NCBI GenBank assembly: GCA_964447155.1
Contig: CAYURM010000002.1
Span: 1-64,000, forward strand
Origin: SMBSF63 sp034003545
Lineage (GTDB): Bacteria > Chloroflexota > Anaerolineae > Anaerolineales > Anaerolineaceae
Length of the DNA: 64,000 nt
Direction of reading: 5' to 3'
The notes beneath the pieces were generated by a model. The model made no database searches. It saw nothing but the letters and a program-made list of their open reading frames with translations, and had not been told where the DNA came from. Below, piece by piece: positions 1-7,533 of the stretch. Made by a program: the position numbers and the translations under genes. Position 1 is the stretch's first letter; each line of letters opens with the position of its first letter.

Positions 1-31
1 TTTGTCCATTTGGCTTGCGCTCAAATCGTTC

Positions 32-370
32 TTAATTTAATTTTCGGATAGGTTCATAGATGGGAACCAGCGAAAAAGTGCCCCATAAGGCAGGCGCAAG
101 GCGTAATGCCCATTCTGCATTCCCCAACAAGCGTACAACAACCCACGCAACGACATAATCCAGCGGCATTGCCGCTGCATGTTCTCTTGCGATGCGGATA
201 GCGCCTGCCAGGGTTGCTTCCATAGCTGCCATTGCAACCCCCACTTCGTCATACCACAGGCTGATGGCGCCCAGGTGGTATAAACGCAGGCCCAAACTCA
301 GAAGGAGTATAAGCAAAAATAAGGCAGGATAGAGAGCGCCTGAAAAGCGTGTTTTCAGATTAAGCTTCAT
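32..370 (-). pseudogene. N-terminal fragment of a GT-C (PMT/ArnT-like) membrane glycosyltransferase
   Basis: The 112-residue reading frame has one N-terminal membrane segment followed by the motif SLWYDE, the acidic first-loop signature of GT-C glycosyltransferases that use lipid-linked sugars. Next comes the usual Arg-rich segment (ALRLAPALWGTFSLVPIY). Family members are normally about 450-600 residues with 10 or more membrane helices, but this frame stops at a TAA only 31 bases from the window edge. After the stop the same frame stays open to position 1, so either a nonsense mutation or a truncation is possible. The start has no clear Shine-Dalgarno. Family assignment comes from the DE motif and hydrophobic pattern only. 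Confidence 0.55.
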
Positions 371-511
371 GAGTTGTTTGATACCGGCTCTTTTGTTTCA
401 ATGGTTGATACCCTATTCTGTTTTGAATTATAGATGTGAATATTGACAATTGCAATTTGGTTAGGGGGTGTATTTGGTTATTCAATCACTTTGTCACTGA
501 TTTCTTCTCCC

Positions 512-539
512 TTGAACAAAACTGGAATTGCAGTATAAT
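512..539 (+). promoter_or_regulatory. Sigma-70-like promoter giving a probable leaderless transcript
   Basis: TTGAAC at 512-517 and TATAAT at 534-539 are separated by 16 bases. The ATG at 547 lies seven bases after the -10 box, about where transcription would start, and there is no Shine-Dalgarno. The mRNA is therefore probably leaderless. Confidence 0.6.
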
Positions 540-546
540 CCCAAAT

Positions 547-1860
547 ATGAAAAAAATATTGGTATTTGCATTACTGGCTGTCTGGCTGGTTTTTATTGCC
601 AGTGCCGCAGCCTATAATCTGCCGCAAACCCGCCTGTGGGTAGAGTGGCAAATGGCGAAATTACAGGCACAGGTAAAATATTCCCTCAACCCACCTGAAG
701 AGGCTGTTTTTGTGCCGCAGGCTGCTGCGGAAGAAGGGCAAGCAGCAGCCTCACCGATGGCGCCGTCCGCGACTCTGCCGCCGACACTCGCCCCGACTCC
801 ACTTCCCACTGAAGCGGGACCGACTCCCACAGCGGAACCGACTGCCACGGTTACACCTGTTCCCACGCCGCTGCCGGTGGCAGTCACCCTGCAAGGCGTG
901 CGCTATGAAGACCAGCACGGCAAGTGGAGTTACTGCGCGCCAGCTAATCTTTCCATGCTGCTCTCGTATTGGGATTGGGAGGGCGACCGGGAGGTAACCG
1001 GCCCATATCTTAAACCGTATGACCGCGACAAGAACGTCATGCTGTATGAAATGGAAAGCTTCATTGAAGAGCAGACGGATTTTGACGCCGTGGTGCGTGC
1101 CAATGGCACGCTGGAGCTGCTCAAGGCTTTCATCGCTGAAGGCTTTCCAGTACTGGTCGAGCGCGGGGTATATGAACGCGATTTCCACGGGGTGATTACC
1201 TGGATGGGACATTATCAGGTCATGACGGGTTACAACGACCAGGCGGATTACTTCCTGGCGCAGGACTCGTACACTACCGCAAATTTGCAGGTGTCCAGTG
1301 AAGAATTAATAAAAGGCTGGCGCTCATTTAACTATATGTATATTGTTGCATATCCCCCGGAACGTGAAGCAGAGGTGATGAACATTCTTGGGCCGGATGC
1401 GGACGAACAGCAGAATTATTTCGCCGCGCTGGATCGGGCCAGTGAGGATATCCTCACCCAGGAAGGGCAGCAGCTTTTCTTTGCTTATTTCAACCGCGGC
1501 TCCAACCTGGTGAAATTACAGGATTATTTCGGTGCGGCGCAGGCCTATGACCAGGCTTTTGCCCGATATGCCGACCTGCCTGAAGATGAACGCCCGTGGC
1601 GGATGATGTGGTATCAGACCGGCCCATATTTTGCCTATTTCTACACTGGCCGCTATCAGGACGTGATCAACCTGGCGGACAATACCCTCGAGGTAATGAG
1701 CGAACCGATCCTGGAAGAAACCTACTACTGGCGGGCGCAGGCCAAATGGGCGCTGGGCGATGCCAATGGCGCGGTTGAAGACTTCCGCAAGAGCCTGGAA
1801 TACCACCCTGGTTTCCCCCCCACAGTGCAGAGTGCAGCCATGCTGGGGATTGATTTGTAA
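547..1860 (+). CDS. C39-like cysteine peptidase with TPR C-terminus, exported
   Basis: A 437-residue protein. The start at 547 is preferred over an upstream in-frame ATG because it begins a clean signal/anchor segment (MKKILVFALLAVW) directly behind a good -10 box. A Thr/Pro-rich linker follows (about residues 70-110), typical of surface proteins in this group. The next region is a papain-like C39_2 domain with Cys130 in WSYCAPANL, His222 in MGHYQV and Asp240 in AQDSY, all consistent with the catalytic triad. The last ~110 residues contain TPR-like helices (YFNRGSNLVKLQDYFGAAQ). Known C39 peptidases cleave double-glycine leaders, but this subfamily lacks an ABC transporter and its substrate is unknown. 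It is divergent from the fragment at 32-370 and appears monocistronic. Confidence 0.75.
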   Translation: MKKILVFALLAVWLVFIASAAAYNLPQTRLWVEWQMAKLQAQVKYSLNPPEEAVFVPQAAAEEGQAAASPMAPSATLPPTLAPTPLPTEAGPTPTAEPTATVTPVPTPLPVAVTLQGVRYEDQHGKWSYCAPANLSMLLSYWDWEGDREVTGPYLKPYDRDKNVMLYEMESFIEEQTDFDAVVRANGTLELLKAFIAEGFPVLVERGVYERDFHGVITWMGHYQVMTGYNDQADYFLAQDSYTTANLQVSSEELIKGWRSFNYMYIVAYPPEREAEVMNILGPDADEQQNYFAALDRASEDILTQEGQQLFFAYFNRGSNLVKLQDYFGAAQAYDQAFARYADLPEDERPWRMMWYQTGPYFAYFYTGRYQDVINLADNTLEVMSEPILEETYYWRAQAKWALGDANGAVEDFRKSLEYHPGFPPTVQSAAMLGIDL

Positions 1861-1980
1861 AAATAGTTTGCGTATCAATAAAATGAGAAGCGTTGGGCTG
1901 CTTATCTGCGCCCAACGCTTTTTTCTTGCCAATCGTGGTGTGGAGGCCGCCGATAAACCGCTGATAAAGAGGGAAATTTG

Positions 1981-3318
1981 TTAGTCCAGCGGCAGGATTG
2001 CTTCGGCGATGCTGCGCCAGCTGCCGGTATCCCATGCGATGTGCTGCACGGCATTCTCCGGTACCAGGCTGCCCTGCACATTCTCCTCATGCTGGCTGCT
2101 GCGGAAGAGGCGGTAGGCAGACAGCAGGGACTGCATCTCTCCAGATTGCGGGCCGGGGTCGCTGGTGGTGAAGGCCATCGTGACCAGCAGCTCCGCATCG
2201 GAAAGTCCGTCAATGCCATCTTCCGCAGTATCCGCAAAAGGCACTTGATTGGCGATGACAGCCGCGTCAAATGCCAGGTAGACTTCCGCCGGCTCGGGCG
2301 GCATCTGCCAGACCAGGTCTGCGGAGAGTTCCGGCGTGACGGCTACGACCGTGTCCACATTCACTGGAATATAGGGACAGGCGGCATACGGTGCGGCAAT
2401 TTTATGCTGGTACTGGGTGCGGATGATGGCGGTAATGCTGTCGGTATAGTCCACCTCCAGCGTCTGGCTGAGGTCATACAGAGTGGTGGAAGTCAGGCTG
2501 GCGACGGCGCATACCCCTGCCGCCCACAGCTTGTTGGCCCCGTCGGCATAGCGCAGGGTATCACCGCCGCGCAGGCGGATCAGGTTGTTGAAGGAATAAC
2601 CATCCCGCGCCTGGAAGGCGCCGTTGTCATCCTGGTATTCAGCCATGTAAGAGATAGCGATGAGGATATTTTCCAGCTTGTTGGGGTAGATCGTATCGCG
2701 CCCGCCAAAATAAGTGGCATCGGCGAGGATCCCCTCTTCTGTTTTGTCGAAATAGATGGTGTTCAGCAGGTACTTGCCGCTGGCGAAATCGCGCACCCCG
2801 GCAGAAAGGATGACCAGGCCGAGGAAAGGCTGCCCGCCGACCAGGTGCGGCAGCACGGCAGCCTGAACTTCCAGGGCGGCATTTTTACCCGCATCAGCGG
2901 AATGGCGCAGGGCATATTGCTGCCCCGTGCCCAGCAGGATGCCGGCCGGTACTTGCAACAGGGTCATCTCGGCGCTGGTGTCATACTGATAGGCACCGCT
3001 TTCTTCATCTCTTAAAAGGGGGTAGAGGATGACCAATGCGCCCTCCCCTGTGCGCAGCGGCATTTCTTCGTTAGACAAGCGCTCCACTTCCAGCGTGCCG
3101 GCGTTGAGGAAGGCCGCCGGGTCAAAATCAGCGGGAAGGGTGGGAAAGGGTTCTGCAGTGGCGGTGGGCGGGATGGTTGGCTGCACCGTGGCTGCAAGTG
3201 TGCTGGTGGAGAGAGCGGTAGCTAACGGGGTCGGCGCTTGCGTCTGCCGGGGCGCGCAGGATGCAAGCATGACGAGGGCAACGCATATCGCTGTGCGGCG
3301 AATGAAACTGTGCGGCAA
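1981..3318 (-). CDS. Uncharacterised lipoprotein
   Basis: The start is placed at a TTG at 3318 because GGAGG sits six bases upstream; the protein then opens MPHSFIRRTAICVALVMLASC, a short type II signal peptide with lipobox LASC. After the acylated Cys comes a Thr/Pro/Ala-rich linker and a soluble domain of about 390 residues that I do not recognise. The domain includes a stretch (DTIYPNKLENILIAISYM) that may resemble a tetratricopeptide-type helix. The protein is likely anchored on the outer face of the membrane. The gene stands alone and converges with the C39-like peptidase. A long open frame on the opposite strand is a shadow. Confidence 0.75.
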   Translation of the reverse strand: MPHSFIRRTAICVALVMLASCAPRQTQAPTPLATALSTSTLAATVQPTIPPTATAEPFPTLPADFDPAAFLNAGTLEVERLSNEEMPLRTGEGALVILYPLLRDEESGAYQYDTSAEMTLLQVPAGILLGTGQQYALRHSADAGKNAALEVQAAVLPHLVGGQPFLGLVILSAGVRDFASGKYLLNTIYFDKTEEGILADATYFGGRDTIYPNKLENILIAISYMAEYQDDNGAFQARDGYSFNNLIRLRGGDTLRYADGANKLWAAGVCAVASLTSTTLYDLSQTLEVDYTDSITAIIRTQYQHKIAAPYAACPYIPVNVDTVVAVTPELSADLVWQMPPEPAEVYLAFDAAVIANQVPFADTAEDGIDGLSDAELLVTMAFTTSDPGPQSGEMQSLLSAYRLFRSSQHEENVQGSLVPENAVQHIAWDTGSWRSIAEAILPLD

Positions 3319-3466
3319 GGAATTCCTCCAGAGTATTTCCCTATTCAAGATCCATTAATCGCCCCAATTGTACCTGAAAAAGTGACCAGTCACCCAGGGA
3401 TCTGGGAGGCGCTAAAATATTGTAGATATTCCAAAATGATTTCATTGCAGGGGATTTTTCGCGGCC

Positions 3467-3680
3467 CCGTACCCTTCGACAAGCTCAGGGTACGCTTCGG
3501 CCTCAGGGTGTGCTTCAGGCTCAGGGTGCGCTTCAGCCTCAGGGTGTGCTTCAGGCTCAGGGTGCGCTTCAGCCTCAGGGTGCGCTTCAGGCTCAGGGTA
3601 CGCTTCAGCCTCAGGGTGCGCTTCAGGCTCAGGGTACGCTTCAGCCAAGCTCAGGGTGCACTTCAACAAACTGAGGGTAT
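3467..3680. repeat. 18-bp tandem repeat array derived from a CTTCGACAAGCTCAGGG element
   Basis: From 3491 to 3634 there are eight exact-length 18-bp units of the form t(a/g)(c/t)gcttc(a/g)g(g/c)ctcaggg. They alternate mostly between a ggctc and a gcctc version, so the higher-order unit is 36 bp. A 22-bp and a 21-bp degenerate unit follow. The array is introduced by CTTCGACAAGCTCAGGG at 3474-3490, a common intergenic repeat, so it looks like local expansion of that element. Both strands stay open through it, but neither frame looks like a real gene. Confidence 0.85.
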
Positions 3681-3822
3681 GGTTTGCGGCTCCTCAAGAT
3701 GACATCACAAGCGAAATTTTTCCATTTTTAATTGCTATCGAGATGGGGATTTCCCCTTTTCCCCAATTGGCGAATTGACCGATTGGCCAATTCCCCCGGC
3801 ACATTGGTATAATCAAGGCGCG

Positions 3823-4272
3823 ATGAATGAACGACTTGAATATACCCTGGAAGTGGCCGACTGGCGTGATTTGAATGCCCTGCAGCAGATGGAAAGAGCC
3901 TGTTTCGGCAACCAGAGCTGGACATTGCTCGATCTGATTGGCGTATTGACGCTCACCGGCGTGGTGCGGATGAAGGCCGTGCATGCTGGCGAGATGATCG
4001 GATTCGCCGCCGCGGAATCCCGCGCTGCAGAGAACACATCCTGGATCACCACGATTGGCGTTCTGCCAGCATACCGCCGCAACGGGGTAGCCGCCGCGCT
4101 GCTGGCAGCCTGCGAGGCGCGGGTTAGTATGCCACGCATGCGCCTGTGCGTACGCACCGCCAACTGGATGGCGCTGCGGCTGTATGAAGAACGTGGCTAT
4201 CAACGTGTGGGTGTGTGGCAAAACTACTATACGAATGGTGAAGATGCCCTCGTGCTGGAGAAATATCTGTAA
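3823..4272 (+). CDS. GNAT acetyltransferase, RimI-like
   Basis: A 149-residue single-domain N-acetyltransferase. The acetyl-CoA binding motif A is visible as RRNGVAAALLAACEAR, and motif B as the MALRLYEERGYQRVG segment near the C-terminus. Order and length match RimI-type enzymes, which acetylate the N-terminal amine of ribosomal protein S18 in other bacteria. The substrate here is unproven because GNAT specificity diverges quickly. The ATG at 3823 is preferred over an upstream in-frame ATG because it follows TATAAT (3808-3813) by nine bases, and an AAGG lies between. The gene stands alone between the tandem repeat array and the cold-shock gene. Confidence 0.8.
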   Translation: MNERLEYTLEVADWRDLNALQQMERACFGNQSWTLLDLIGVLTLTGVVRMKAVHAGEMIGFAAAESRAAENTSWITTIGVLPAYRRNGVAAALLAACEARVSMPRMRLCVRTANWMALRLYEERGYQRVGVWQNYYTNGEDALVLEKYL

Positions 4273-4331
4273 GCAGCTGCAATTTATCCTGCCCTGACCC
4301 CAGGACTGCGAGTATGAGTTTCCCATAATCA

Positions 4332-4367
4332 TTGACAAATTGACAAATGTATGTTAAATTATATATC
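4332..4367 (+). promoter_or_regulatory. Double promoter of the cold-shock gene with a long 5' leader
   Basis: Two perfect TTGACA boxes lie at 4332-4337 and 4340-4345. Each is followed after 16 bases by an A/T-rich -10 candidate (TTAAAT at 4354-4359, TATATC at 4362-4367). The start codon is about 95 bases further on, so the mRNA would carry a long leader, as in known cold-shock genes. Confidence 0.5.
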
Positions 4368-4463
4368 CCGTTAGCAGTTGTTTCAAAAGCAGTACCGTTA
4401 GTGCACTGATCTGGAACCTCTAGCATAACGAGTGGATCATTACAGAAGGAGGTAATACAGATC

Positions 4464-4676
4464 ATGGCAGAACGAGAAACTGGTACAGTGAAATGGTTTA
4501 ACGGCACCAAAGGCTTTGGCTTCATCGAACGTGAAGCAGGCGAAGATGTTTTCGTGCATTACAGTGCAATCTCAGGTGATGGCTTTCGCAATTTGAACGA
4601 AGGGCAGCAGGTTGAGTTCACCGTAGTCCAGGGCCAGAAAGGCCCCCAGGCACAAGACGTAGTCGCTTTAAACTAG
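4464..4676 (+). CDS. csp: Cold-shock protein, CspA family
   Basis: A 70-residue single OB-fold protein, the normal length for the family. RNP1 (KGFGFI) and RNP2 (DVFVHY) are intact, with the aromatic residues that stack on single-stranded nucleic acid. It probably acts as an RNA chaperone. The ribosome binding site AGAAGGAGG lies a few bases upstream of the ATG. A ~95-base leader and tandem promoters precede it and a strong terminator follows, so it is monocistronic. Whether it is induced by cold cannot be told from sequence. Confidence 0.95.
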   Translation: MAERETGTVKWFNGTKGFGFIEREAGEDVFVHYSAISGDGFRNLNEGQQVEFTVVQGQKGPQAQDVVALN

Positions 4677-4693
4677 TCTTATAGCCAAAAAAA

Positions 4694-4730
4694 AGAAAGT
4701 GCGGCGCATATGCGCCGCACTTTTATTTTA
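4694..4730 (+). terminator. Rho-independent terminator of the csp gene
   Basis: AAAGTGCGGCGCA and TGCGCCGCACTTT form a perfect palindrome at 4696-4723, followed by a T-rich run. It separates csp from the dodecin gene. Confidence 0.9.
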
Positions 4731-4817
4731 ATCCTTTTCATCCCGCCCTTGCAAAATTCTCCCGATGATGAAATAATCAGTTTATCATCCTGTTTCATAT
4801 CCCGGAGGAGAAAGATC

Positions 4818-5027
4818 ATGACAGACCATATTTACAAAAAGATTGAATTGGTGGGGTCATCCCAGACCAGTGTTGAAGATGCTGTACAGAATGCGATCAG
4901 CAAAGCCAACCAAACCATTGAGAACCTGCGCTGGTTTGAAGTTTTGGAAACCCGCGGCCAGATCGAAGCTGGCAAGATTGCCTACTGGCAGGTAACCATC
5001 AAGGTCGGTTTCCAGGTTGAAGGCTGA
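4818..5027 (+). CDS. Dodecin, flavin-binding protein
   Basis: A 69-residue protein matching dodecin in length and pattern: an opening IYKKIELVGSS strand, a central helix (AVQNAISKANQTI), RWFEV containing the Trp that stacks on flavin, and closing strands YWQVTIKVGF. Dodecins assemble into dodecameric shells that store or buffer flavins in the cytoplasm. The ATG at 4818 follows GGAGGAGAAAGATC, a strong ribosome binding site, and removes a spurious upstream extension. The next gene begins 13 bases downstream, so the two may be co-transcribed, though no functional link is evident. Confidence 0.93.
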   Translation: MTDHIYKKIELVGSSQTSVEDAVQNAISKANQTIENLRWFEVLETRGQIEAGKIAYWQVTIKVGFQVEG

Positions 5028-5040
5028 CCCTGCCCGGTGG

Positions 5041-5820
5041 ATGACCAGCCGGTTCACCAGGGGCATTACCCGCCTCCCCGGCGAGAGCTTTTCCGCGGGA
5101 ATCACCACCGCCGGCCTGGGTGCGCCACACTTGCCCCGTGCCCTCGAACAGCACGCGGCCTATTGTAAGGCATTGGCGCAGTGCGGCATGCAGGTAACGG
5201 TACTGGACGCCGACGAGCGCTTCCCGGACTCAACCTTTGTAGAAGACACCGCCGTAGTGACCCCGCAGACGGCCGTCATCACCCGCCCCGGTGCGGACAG
5301 CCGCAAAGGCGAGACCGAAGCCATCCACACCGCCCTGTCGACGCACTATGCGGGCATACCCACCATTGAAGCGCCCGGCACGGTTGATGGCGGCGACATC
5401 TGCCAGGCCGGGGATCATTTCTTCATTGGCGTCTCGGCGCGCACCAACCCGGAAGGCGCACGTCAGTTGGCGGCGCATTTGCAGGATGCTGGTTTCACCA
5501 CCAGCGAGATGGATATTCGCGGCATGGGCGGGTTGCTGCATCTCAAGAGCGGGATGAGCTATCTTGGAAACGGCACCATGCTGATCGATCCTGTGCTGGC
5601 GGACCAGCCGGATTTTGAGGACTACCGTGTGCTGACCGTAACGGAAGATGAACGCTACGCGGCCAACTGCATCCGCGTCAATGATTTTGTCCTCTTCGCG
5701 GCTAGTTATCCACAAGCGGCGGCCATGCTCTCCGCCGAGGGCTTTGACCTGCTGCTGCTGGACATGTCAGAGTTCCGCAAGATGGACGGCGGTCTGAGCT
5801 GCCTGTCCCTGCGGTTTTGA
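5041..5820 (+). CDS. Dimethylarginine dimethylaminohydrolase (DDAH)-like amidinotransferase-superfamily enzyme
   Basis: A 259-residue protein of the arginine deiminase/amidinotransferase fold. Visible family features are the FVEDTAV substrate-binding segment, GTVDGGDI, the catalytic His in GGLLHLKSG (about residue 167) and the nucleophilic Cys close to the C-terminus in GGLSCLSL (about residue 254). DDAH hydrolyses methylated arginines to citrulline and an amine; bacterial relatives may act on related guanidino compounds. The ATG at 5041 is used; an in-frame ATG at 5017 would overlap dodecin. No other arginine-pathway gene is nearby. The family is clear, the exact substrate is inferred. Confidence 0.82.
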   Translation: MTSRFTRGITRLPGESFSAGITTAGLGAPHLPRALEQHAAYCKALAQCGMQVTVLDADERFPDSTFVEDTAVVTPQTAVITRPGADSRKGETEAIHTALSTHYAGIPTIEAPGTVDGGDICQAGDHFFIGVSARTNPEGARQLAAHLQDAGFTTSEMDIRGMGGLLHLKSGMSYLGNGTMLIDPVLADQPDFEDYRVLTVTEDERYAANCIRVNDFVLFAASYPQAAAMLSAEGFDLLLLDMSEFRKMDGGLSCLSLRF

Positions 5821-6091
5821 GCAAACCATGACCACCTGCGCACAGGTGGCACGCTGCGCATGAGCGTGGCCGGGTACTGCGATTATTTCTGCAATTTGGG
5901 GAAAGCTTTGCAGGATGAGATCATCTCCCGGACGGAGCAGGGTGGTTTTTAAGAGTAGGGTACGGTCACGTTTTTGACCGCACCAGATAAGACCATCCCA
6001 GATCATTTTTCACTCCAGTTACAGGTGTGTGGAGACACCGGATACCGCAAGTGATATGCTTCGCATGTTGAATGGATAAGGAGTTGCAACG

Positions 6092-6745
6092 ATGCTGGTT
6101 GTTTCAGATTTTAATGGCACACTTTCACATGGCTCACCGGTGATTGGGCTGGTAGGCTGGGTGGGCGAAAATCAGAGCAAATTACGGAAAAATCTGTATA
6201 TGGCAAAGATCATGCCGTCCTGGTTTTTGGCAAAGCGCGGCCTGATCGACTGGAATAAATGGGTCATTGATCTGTTCATCAGCTGCATGCCGGTATTGAA
6301 AGACGCCACCCCGGAGTTATTTGAAGAAGTCATTACATACACCATGGAAACCCAGTTATGGGCAAAACGCCGGCTGGATATGATCGAACGGATCAACGGG
6401 CATGTCCAGCAGGGCGATGAGGTATATATCGCTACCGGTATGTGGCAGCCAACCGTGGCCCGTTTTGCTGCGCGGATGGGAGCAAAAGGACTGGGTACGG
6501 AGATCAGGTTCGAGAACGGACAGATGGCCCTGGCCGAGCCGATCGCGCATGGGCAGGACAAGGCAGACAAGATCAGGAAACGCCTGGGGGTGGAGCGTAT
6601 CGATGTGGCCTATGGCGATACATCCGCGGATATCCCCATGCTGGAAATGGCACACCACCCCGTGGCGGTTTATCCAGACGACAGGCTCAAAGCCGTTGCG
6701 CTGGAGCGCGGCTGGGAGATCTTTGGCGACAGGGCGAATGATTGA
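6092..6745 (+). CDS. HAD-superfamily phosphatase (IB-like) with a DFNGT motif
   Basis: A 217-residue haloacid dehalogenase fold protein. Motif I is VSDFNGTL near the N-terminus, motif II is the YIATG stretch, and motif III/IV is the YGDTSADIPML segment. The cap is a small helical insert as in phosphoserine-phosphatase-like HAD-IB proteins. The second Asp of the usual DxD motif is Asn here, which normally acts as general acid/base, so activity may be altered; relatives with Glu at this site are known to me. A good ribosome binding site (AAGGAG) precedes the ATG. The gene stands alone. Substrate unknown. Confidence 0.75.
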   Translation: MLVVSDFNGTLSHGSPVIGLVGWVGENQSKLRKNLYMAKIMPSWFLAKRGLIDWNKWVIDLFISCMPVLKDATPELFEEVITYTMETQLWAKRRLDMIERINGHVQQGDEVYIATGMWQPTVARFAARMGAKGLGTEIRFENGQMALAEPIAHGQDKADKIRKRLGVERIDVAYGDTSADIPMLEMAHHPVAVYPDDRLKAVALERGWEIFGDRAND

Positions 6746-6828
6746 GAGTGCGTTTTGCAGCTATTTTCCCCGGCACCGCAGTTGTAGGCTGTATTCGCCG
6801 AAGACGCCCCGGAATGGACGAAAGAAAC

Positions 6829-7441
6829 ATGAAACCTCACATCAAACGGCTTTTCTTCCTCTTGACCATCTTCCTGGCTGCCTGCTCGGTTGGAAATAAG
6901 CCGGTGATCTCTCCCACTGCCGAAATATCATCTATCCGTTGGCCTCTATGTATCTGGACCAATCTATTATGTAGACGGTTAGGGATTATTGCGCCTTGAT
7001 CTGGAAAGCGGGCATATTGTAGAAATTTTAGAACCCAGCGCAGATCATCTTTACACTTTCTCATTTTCAACAGATGGGCAGTATTTAGCATATATCCTAA
7101 GGCGATATGACCCTATGCTATTGAATATTGTCGATCTAAAAACCGGAGAATATGTGAATTATGACATCCTGAACAAATCCAATCAGGCAGGCAATATCCT
7201 TTGGTCACCAGACCAGCGCAGGATCGTCTTCGGGCAAGCGATCGTCGATTATTATGACCAACATTTATTCTCAGTGATCGCTATAAATCTGGCAGCTGGT
7301 TCCCGTCAGGTTCTTGTTTTGGACAACCCTGTGAAAATGAAACCTGATATTTGGATAGACAACAACAAACTGGAATTAAGCTGTGAAGATGGTATTCGGC
7401 GAATATTTGATTTTGAAAATAATTTATTGTACGAAAAATAG
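6829..7441 (+). pseudogene. Lipoprotein with beta-propeller-like domain, frameshifted and interrupted
   Basis: The first frame starts at ATG 6829 and encodes a type II signal peptide (FFLLTIFLAAC) and a short linker. Around 6930 the homologous reading moves to the next frame, which reads LSVGLYVSGPIYYVDG, then a TAG at 6980, then GLLRLDLESGHIVEIL. The downstream part continues to 7441 with TolB/WD40-like strands (FSFSTDGQYLAYI, ILWSPDQRRIVFG). At least two lesions, a frameshift and a nonsense codon, separate the secretion signal from the domain. It could still be a sequencing artefact; otherwise it is a decaying lipoprotein of about 200 residues. Confidence 0.7.
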
Positions 7442-7480
7442 TTCTTATGGTGGGCTGCCCCACACCCTGCAGAACCACAC

Positions 7481-7510
7481 AAAAAAAACTCCCCCGCGAT
7501 TGCGGGGGAG
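7481..7510 (-). terminator. Terminator of clpC
   Basis: On the reverse strand a 9-bp GC-rich stem (CTCCCCCGC with GCGGGGGAG, 4-base loop) is followed by eight T residues. It lies just beyond the clpC stop codon. Confidence 0.9.
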
Positions 7511-7533
7511 GCTCGTTTCATTCATTATTCTGT

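Noticed and set aside
1978..3015. A 345-codon open frame on the plus strand
   Set aside because: It is fully antisense to the lipoprotein, which has a lipobox and ribosome binding site; the frame has no recognisable domain.
3491..3677. CRISPR array
   Set aside because: Units are contiguous 18-mers with no unique spacers and no cas genes nearby.
3238..3702. Forward and reverse open frames in the 18-bp array
   Set aside because: An 18-bp period keeps frames open without coding; the predicted peptides are simple repeats such as EPEAHPEAEA.
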